A DNA stretch of 7,025 nucleotides from NCBI GenBank assembly GCA_902489375.1, contig CABTZP010000070.1:1-7025 (forward strand), written 5' to 3'. Position 1 is the first letter of the stretch. Each line of letters begins with the position of its first letter. Below, one piece after another: positions 1 to 4,552 of this stretch. Both the position numbers and the translations under genes were made by a program. Under the pieces are notes generated by a model. The model was given only the letters and a program-made list of their open reading frames with translations, was not told the DNA's origin and did not search any database. The stretch is from an uncultured Tissierellia bacterium. Lineage in GTDB: Bacteria > Bacillota > Clostridia > Tissierellales > Peptoniphilaceae.

Positions 1-130
1 AAAAATATCTCCACTGCGTAAAGCTTCGGATGCCGTTGTTTTGGATTCTTCCGATCTTACGATTGATCAGGTGGTAGAGAAAATTGTTCAACTATGGATA
101 GAAAGGGAAGGCAATGACCGGACTTTATAA
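1..130 (+). CDS. cmk: Cytidylate kinase, C-terminal fragment (5' end outside window)
   Basis: This is the last 42 codons of a gene that starts before the window; the reading phase begins at base 2 and ends at the TAA at 128-130. The peptide contains KISPLRKASDAVVLDSSDLT followed by IDQVVEKIVQLW. This matches the usual end of cytidylate kinase, where a SPL-x-x-A-x-DA segment leads into an ID/ST-x-L-x-x-D-x-VV motif. The enzyme phosphorylates CMP and dCMP with ATP in the cytoplasm to feed nucleotide synthesis. The call rests on this short tail and on context: cmk lies next to an rpsA-type gene in many bacteria, including Escherichia coli and Bacillus subtilis. The stop codon lies 17 nt inside plsC, so the two genes are probably translationally coupled. 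The N-terminal P-loop is not in the window and cannot be checked. Confidence 0.85.
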   Translation, partial: KISPLRKASDAVVLDSSDLTIDQVVEKIVQLWIEREGNDRTL

Positions 131-782
131 GGTTTTTCGCGGGATCAGCTGGTTTTTGATGCATGTGATCTTTTCTTTACAAGTCCAAAATCCGCTTGAA
201 CAACCCTTCGAGGGTCCGTTGATGATCTGCGCTAACCACCGGTCTTATTTTGATATTCCCGCTCTGATGACTGCCTATCCTGGACAAATCCATTTTATTG
301 CAAAAAAAGAATTTGAAAAAAGTTGGGTAGGCCCTCTTTTTCGTGCCCTGGGCGTGATCTTTGTGGAAAGAGGCACATCAGATATTCAGTCAATGCGTCA
401 GGTTCTCGCTGTCCTTAAAAATGGTCAGAACATTGGCATATTCCCGGAAGGAACGAGGGTAAAGACCTATGACCCCTCAAAACTGAAAGAAGGTGTGGGA
501 TTTTTAGTCCAACACAGTCGTTGTCCCGTTCTTTGCGCAAATCTTTCTGGCGATTTTCGCTTCCGTGGAAAAGTCACTCTGACCTGGAGGCCGGTGATGG
601 AATTTGCCAAGGATGACAATTTAGGGCGAAAAGAAGAAAGAGCTGCGATTTCCAGGGAGATTTTCGAAACCATCTACGGACGGGCGGGGGCAATACAATC
701 TCCTGACCCCTCTGAAAACGATCATGAAGGCGGAGTAGGCGGACAAAGAAAGGCGGATCTGAAAGGGGAGGAAAGATCATGA
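114..782 (+). CDS. plsC: 1-acyl-sn-glycerol-3-phosphate acyltransferase (PlsC family)
   Basis: A 222-residue member of the PlsC/LPLAT acyltransferase family. Seen directly are the catalytic HX4D motif (H42 to D47 in NHRSYFD), the GVIFVERG block (80-87) and the phosphate-binding FPEGTR block (110-115). A further hydrophobic CPVLCANLSG segment lies near 138-147. The N-terminal stretch (about 8-22) is moderately hydrophobic and suits association with the inner face of the membrane. The family moves an acyl group to the sn-2 position of lysophosphatidic acid, giving phosphatidic acid, the precursor of phospholipids. The ATG at 114 is preceded by AAAGGGA at 102-108 and overlaps the end of cmk. The last 30 or so residues are hydrophilic and Gly/Asp/Glu/Lys-rich, beyond the usual domain, and their DNA holds the Shine-Dalgarno site of the next gene. 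Acyl-chain or acyl-donor preference cannot be read from the sequence. Confidence 0.93.
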   Translation: MTGLYKVFRGISWFLMHVIFSLQVQNPLEQPFEGPLMICANHRSYFDIPALMTAYPGQIHFIAKKEFEKSWVGPLFRALGVIFVERGTSDIQSMRQVLAVLKNGQNIGIFPEGTRVKTYDPSKLKEGVGFLVQHSRCPVLCANLSGDFRFRGKVTLTWRPVMEFAKDDNLGRKEERAAISREIFETIYGRAGAIQSPDPSENDHEGGVGGQRKADLKGEERS

Positions 783-3025
783 TTATTCAGGCAAAACCAT
801 CAGGTTTTTGCTTTGGCGTAAAAGCGATCGATCAAAAAACAGGGGATGCGCTTGCCCAGGAAGGGCTTAAAGTTTATTCCTATGGGCCACTCGTTCATAA
901 TGATCGCTATTTGAAAAGAAGAGAAGAGGAAGGGCTTACGATCATCCGCTCCCTCGATGAAATTCATTTGCTTGATCAAAATTCGATTCTCATTCTCCGG
1001 GCTCATGGCGTTCTAAAGGAAGAGCGAAAAGTCTTGGAAAAAACGGGGGCGAAGCTCGTTGACGGGACTTGTCCGATTCTTCTTTCGATCTATCAGTTGG
1101 GTCAGGAAAAAAATGAGGAAGGAAAACAGGTCATCATCATTGGCGATCCCCGACATCCTGAGGTGATGGCCATGAAATCGTATTTTGCTGACGATACCGT
1201 TGTCATTCAAACGCTTGAAGAAGCTCAGAATTTTACCTCGGAAAAGGAACTTTTTGTGCTTTCTCAAACGACGAACCGGTTAGAATATTTTGACCAGTTA
1301 TTGGCAGCCTTAAAGGAAAATAACCGGCTTGAATCAAGGTCAACCATTTGCATGGCAACCCATGACCGGCAGGAAGCTTGCCGGGATCTGGCAAAAACGG
1401 TTGACGCAATGGTGGTTATTGGAGGCCATCAGTCTTCAAATACAAAAAAGTTAACTGAGGTAGCGAGGAAATATTGTAAAAACGTTTACCCCTGTGAAAA
1501 TTTTTCGGATTTACCTTTACAAAGCTTGAGCTTATTGCATAGAATAGGAGTTATAGCTGGGGCTAGTACTCCGGACTGGATTATTGAGGAGGTCGTTCAA
1601 CGAATGGACAAATTTACTGAAGATTTTATGGAGAAAATTGATGACAGCATGGTGAAGATTTATCCTCGGGATATTGTCAAGGGAACCGTAATCGCTGTAA
1701 AGGATGATGAGGTTTTCGTTGATATTCATTTCCGTGCAGATGGGATTATCAAAAGTGATGAGATGACCCCAGAAGAACGGGAAAATCCGAAGGAAAATTT
1801 CCAAGTCGGTGATGAGATTGATGTCTATGTCATTAAATTAGATGATGGGGAAGGTAATGTTTCCTTATCCACCAACCGCGTCGAAGGATTAAAGCATTGG
1901 CAAAATCTCGTCGAGAAGTATGAAGCCGGGGAAACTGTCGAAGCTTTAGTGACCGGAACCAACCGAGGCGGCTTAATCGTTAAAGTTATGGGCATTAATG
2001 GATTTATTCCCGCATCACAGATCACCACTTATTTTGTCAAGAACTTCAAACAATTCGTAGGACAGACTCTCCTGTGTAAGTTTTTATCTATGGACGAAAG
2101 AAAACGTCGCGTTGTCCTTTCCAGCCGGGCCGTTGCCGAAAAGAAAATGGATGAAGTCTGGGATCAGATTATTGTCGGGCAGAAGGTAAAAGGAAAAGTC
2201 GTTCGGATGACCGATTTTGGCGCTTTTGTCGATTTAGGCGGCGTAGACGGGTTAATTCACGTCTCTGATATCGCCTGGCAGAGGATTGATAAGCCCTCCG
2301 ATGTTCTTGAAATTGGTCAGGAAGTTGAGCCTGTCGTGCTCAAAGCGAATCGTGCCCGTAATCGGATCTCCTTAGGATTAAAGCAGCTCCAGGAAAAACC
2401 CTTTGAGGTATTTATCCAAAACAATAAAGTTGGCGATGTCGTTGAAGCAAAGGTGGTCAATATGTTAGATTTTGGCGCTTTTGTTCGGCTTGATGAAGGC
2501 GTCGAGGGCCTGGTCCATGTCTCTCAGATCGCAAACCATCATGTTGAAAAACCTTCTGATGAGCTTTCCATTGGTCAGGACGTCCAGGTTAAAATCTTAA
2601 ATATTGAAGAAGATCGGCAAAGAATTGCTTTAAGCATTAAAGCCTTACAGGAACCCACTGAGGAAGAAAAGAAAGCTCGGCCAACGGCTGCTCAGAATGC
2701 GGAACGCTACGAGCGCCATACATCCCCTGAACCGGCTAAACCCAAGGAGCAAAAACCTCATCGCGAACATCGCAAGGCACAACCCAAGATTAACTTCTCG
2801 GATTCCGGTGATATCGGAACGAACCTGGGCGATCTGATTGCTGCTCAGCTCGGTTTGGTGGAGGGCGAGAGCGAAGGAATGGAAGAAGTTCCTGAGGAAG
2901 AATCAATGCAAGCCCCTTCGGTAGAAACCGTGGATGAAGTCGTTGAAGAAGCCAGCGAAATTCCAGAAGAAGATACAGAAGAAAAGCCAGCTGAAGATTC
3001 CCCTGAGGAGGATCCTGAAGCGTAA
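779..3025 (+). CDS. ispH-rpsA: Fused 4-hydroxy-3-methylbut-2-enyl diphosphate reductase / S1 RNA-binding protein
   Basis: A 748-residue fusion. Residues 1-277 are IspH (LytB), the [4Fe-4S] enzyme that turns HMBPP into IPP and DMAPP in the last step of the MEP pathway. The three cluster cysteines are C11 (GFCFGV), C98 (GTCP) and C191 (TICMAT). Substrate-site residues are also visible: H40, H76, H126 and E128 (HPE), T165, the SSN at 219-221 and S263. Four S1 domains follow, at about 294-366, 382-450, 466-535 and 550-621. The last two carry the canonical DFGAFV and HVS RNA-binding signatures; the first two are more divergent, as in the ribosome-binding half of S1 proteins. Residues 625-748 form a low-complexity tail, first mixed and basic, then strongly acidic. 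The ATG overlaps the plsC stop by 4 nt and has a strong GGGGAGG site at 765-771. The fusion is known in Clostridia. Whether the S1 half acts on the ribosome here is inference. Confidence 0.96.
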   Translation: MIIQAKPSGFCFGVKAIDQKTGDALAQEGLKVYSYGPLVHNDRYLKRREEEGLTIIRSLDEIHLLDQNSILILRAHGVLKEERKVLEKTGAKLVDGTCPILLSIYQLGQEKNEEGKQVIIIGDPRHPEVMAMKSYFADDTVVIQTLEEAQNFTSEKELFVLSQTTNRLEYFDQLLAALKENNRLESRSTICMATHDRQEACRDLAKTVDAMVVIGGHQSSNTKKLTEVARKYCKNVYPCENFSDLPLQSLSLLHRIGVIAGASTPDWIIEEVVQRMDKFTEDFMEKIDDSMVKIYPRDIVKGTVIAVKDDEVFVDIHFRADGIIKSDEMTPEERENPKENFQVGDEIDVYVIKLDDGEGNVSLSTNRVEGLKHWQNLVEKYEAGETVEALVTGTNRGGLIVKVMGINGFIPASQITTYFVKNFKQFVGQTLLCKFLSMDERKRRVVLSSRAVAEKKMDEVWDQIIVGQKVKGKVVRMTDFGAFVDLGGVDGLIHVSDIAWQRIDKPSDVLEIGQEVEPVVLKANRARNRISLGLKQLQEKPFEVFIQNNKVGDVVEAKVVNMLDFGAFVRLDEGVEGLVHVSQIANHHVEKPSDELSIGQDVQVKILNIEEDRQRIALSIKALQEPTEEEKKARPTAAQNAERYERHTSPEPAKPKEQKPHREHRKAQPKINFSDSGDIGTNLGDLIAAQLGLVEGESEGMEEVPEEESMQAPSVETVDEVVEEASEIPEEDTEEKPAEDSPEEDPEA
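1586..1606 (+). promoter_or_regulatory. Possible internal ribosome binding site and start codon for a free S1-like protein
   Basis: GAGGAGGT (1586-1593) contains a full AGGAGG Shine-Dalgarno core. An ATG at 1604-1606 follows it, 11 nt after the core. The ATG is in the reading frame of the fusion gene, as Met276, exactly where the IspH domain ends and the linker to the first S1 domain begins. Initiation here would give a 473-residue protein with all four S1 domains and the tail. The spacing is longer than the usual 5-9 nt. The same bases also encode the Glu-Glu-Val of the IspH C-terminal helix, a segment that is often conserved, so the match could be a by-product of coding. Treat as a candidate only. 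Confidence 0.35.
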
Positions 3026-3048
3026 ATCTCTTTTGTATGGATCAGAAA

Positions 3049-3076
3049 AAAACAACCCCTGCATTGGGGATGTTTT
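3049..3076 (+). other. Hairpin upstream of the terminator
   Basis: AAAACA (3049-3054) pairs with TGTTTT (3071-3076), and CCCC (3056-3059) pairs with GGGG (3066-3069). There is one A-A mismatch and a 6-nt loop. It begins 24 nt after the ispH-rpsA stop codon. No U-run follows beyond the TTTT inside the 3' arm, so it is a weak terminator at best. It may instead protect the mRNA 3' end or act in tandem with the terminator just downstream. Confidence 0.5.
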
Positions 3077-3087
3077 CAAGAGGACAT

Positions 3088-3118
3088 AAAGAGAGCAGTT
3101 CTTCTGCTCTCTTTTTTT
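3088..3118 (+). terminator. Rho-independent terminator of the cmk-plsC-ispH-rpsA operon
   Basis: A perfect stem pairs AAAGAGAGCAG (3088-3098) with CTGCTCTCTTT (3104-3114) around a TTCTT loop. The T-run covers 3112-3118, seven T in a row. The core GAGAGCAG/CTGCTCTC stem plus T-run is a textbook intrinsic terminator on the + strand. The A-rich 5' flank is short (AAA), so it is better suited to + than - strand termination. It sits 63 nt after the ispH-rpsA stop and separates this operon from miaB-mutS. Confidence 0.9.
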
Positions 3119-3133
3119 CATCAGTAATTTACA

Positions 3134-3150
3134 ATCCGCCTGAGGCGGAT
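3134..3150. repeat. Perfect short palindrome in the spacer before miaB
   Basis: ATCCGCC (3134-3140) and GGCGGAT (3144-3150) are exact inverted copies around a TGA loop. Pairing does not extend outward. No T-run follows, so this is not an intrinsic terminator. It lies between the operon terminator and the miaB ribosome binding site and is GC-rich compared with the AT-rich bases around it. It could be a copy of a dispersed palindromic repeat, a protein-binding operator or a 5' leader hairpin of the miaB mRNA. The window holds only this copy, so the choice cannot be made here. Confidence 0.6.
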
Positions 3151-3218
3151 CATGACGATTTTCTTGTCCTCATATTCTCAATTGGACGATCCCCTAATCC
3201 AAGCAGAAGGAAAATGAT

Positions 3219-4523
3219 ATGAAATATTTTATTGTCACCCATGGCTGTCAAATGAATGAACATGATTCCGAACGGATCGCCGCAATTTTGGAAGAAAGGG
3301 GAGATACGCCGTCTCCTACGATGGAAAATGCGGATTTGATTATCTTTAATACCTGTTCTGTGCGTCAAAATGCCGAAGGAAAACTTTTTGGACAAATCGG
3401 TGCACTAAAGAAATGGCATCAGAAAAAACCGGAAAGAATCCTTGCCATTGGCGGCTGTTTAATGCAGGCAGGAAAGGCAAAGGAAACCATAAAAGCATCC
3501 TTTCCTCAGGTCGATCTTGTCTTTGGAACCCATAATCTTGAAGAACTTCCGATCCTTCTTGACGAGGTCCAGAAAGATCATCAGCGAATTTTTGATACTT
3601 CAGAAAGAGAAGACCCCTTTTCCTGTCATTTTGTCCGCGCCAACTCTTTTTCAGCCTATGTCAACATCATGACCGGCTGTGATAATTTTTGTTCCTATTG
3701 CATTGTCCCTTATGCCAGAGGAAGAGAAAAGAGTCTGCCTCCGGATTTTATTTTGGATCAGATCGAAAATCTGGTAAAAGACGGTTTCAAGGAGGTCATG
3801 CTCCTGGGGCAGAATGTCAACTCCTATGGAAAAGACTTTGGTTATACCTTCCCGACTCTTTTGGAAGAGATTTCCCAGATAAAAGGTCTTCAAAGGATAC
3901 GATTTATGAGTTCCCATCCCAAAGATCTCTCTGACCAGCTCATTTCAACTATGGCGGATCATCCTAATATTGAACGTCATTTTCACCTTCCTCTTCAGTC
4001 GGGCTCAAATAAGATCCTAAAGGAAATGAACCGAAAATACAGCCGTGAACAGTATCTATCATTAGTTGAAAAATTAAGAGCGGCCATGCCAGAGATCACC
4101 ATTACCACGGATCTTATTGTGGGTTTTCCCGGCGAAACTGAAGCTGACCATCAAGAGACCCTGGAACTATGTCAAAAAGTTCGCTATGACAATGCCTTTA
4201 CCTTCCTCTATTCCATTCGTCCGGGAACCATAGCCGGAAAGAGAAAAGATCAGGTCGCACCCGAAGTCGCTTCCCGACGATTTGATGAGCTCACCGAAAC
4301 CCTCTATCCCATTTTTTATGAAAAGAATCAGGCGATGATTGGGCAAAAGCTTGAGGTCCTGTTTGACACCGTTAGCAAAAGGGCAGAGAATAAAATCTCA
4401 GGAAGGGATTCTGGGGCAAGACTGATCCACGTTCCAGGGGGGAAAGATCTCATTGGCAGCTTTCAAACGGTAAAAATCACTTCCGCCAATTCTTTTGCTC
4501 TGCAAGGGGTTATTGAAGCGTAA
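3219..4523 (+). CDS. miaB: tRNA-2-methylthio-N6-dimethylallyladenosine synthase (tRNA methylthiotransferase)
   Basis: A complete 434-residue MiaB. It adds a methylthio group to C2 of i6A at position 37 of tRNAs reading UNN codons, giving ms2i6A, with SAM as substrate and two [4Fe-4S] clusters. The N-terminal UPF0004/MTTase domain has the three auxiliary-cluster cysteines C10 (THGCQMN), C46 (NTCSVR) and C80 (GGCLMQ). The radical SAM domain has C154, C158 and C161 in GCDNFCSYCIVPYARGRE. A C-terminal TRAM RNA-binding domain covers about 371-433. The NTCSVR and YCIVPYARGRE blocks favour MiaB over RimO and MtaB. The ATG at 3219 has AGAAGGA at 3205-3211 with 7 nt spacing; the ATG at 3214 is out of frame and stops at once. 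It follows a terminator, so it should have its own promoter, and it is 29 nt from mutS. The i6A substrate would come from MiaA, which is not in the window. Confidence 0.96.
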   Translation: MKYFIVTHGCQMNEHDSERIAAILEERGDTPSPTMENADLIIFNTCSVRQNAEGKLFGQIGALKKWHQKKPERILAIGGCLMQAGKAKETIKASFPQVDLVFGTHNLEELPILLDEVQKDHQRIFDTSEREDPFSCHFVRANSFSAYVNIMTGCDNFCSYCIVPYARGREKSLPPDFILDQIENLVKDGFKEVMLLGQNVNSYGKDFGYTFPTLLEEISQIKGLQRIRFMSSHPKDLSDQLISTMADHPNIERHFHLPLQSGSNKILKEMNRKYSREQYLSLVEKLRAAMPEITITTDLIVGFPGETEADHQETLELCQKVRYDNAFTFLYSIRPGTIAGKRKDQVAPEVASRRFDELTETLYPIFYEKNQAMIGQKLEVLFDTVSKRAENKISGRDSGARLIHVPGGKDLIGSFQTVKITSANSFALQGVIEA

Positions 4524-4552
4524 AAGAGGGTTCATCCTTAGAGAGGACCGCT

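Noticed and set aside
2213..2484. Exact 17-bp direct repeat GATTTTGGCGCTTTTGT at 2213-2229 and 2468-2484
   Set aside because: Both copies encode the DFGAFV signature of neighbouring S1 domains, so the repeat is explained by domain homology and shared codon choice rather than by a separate DNA element.
3164..3187. TTGTCC and TTGGAC as -35 boxes for a miaB promoter
   Set aside because: Neither has a plausible -10 box 16-18 nt downstream. TATTCT at 3173-3178 also lacks a -35 partner at the right distance.
3037..3222. Possible 61-residue + strand ORF between ispH-rpsA and miaB
   Set aside because: It runs through both hairpins, the terminator and the palindrome and overlaps the miaB start. It has no Shine-Dalgarno site before its ATG, and its peptide looks like no known family.
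4524..4552. Possible missing small gene between miaB and mutS
   Set aside because: The gap is only 29 nt and is filled by spacer and the mutS ribosome binding site. There is no room for another gene.
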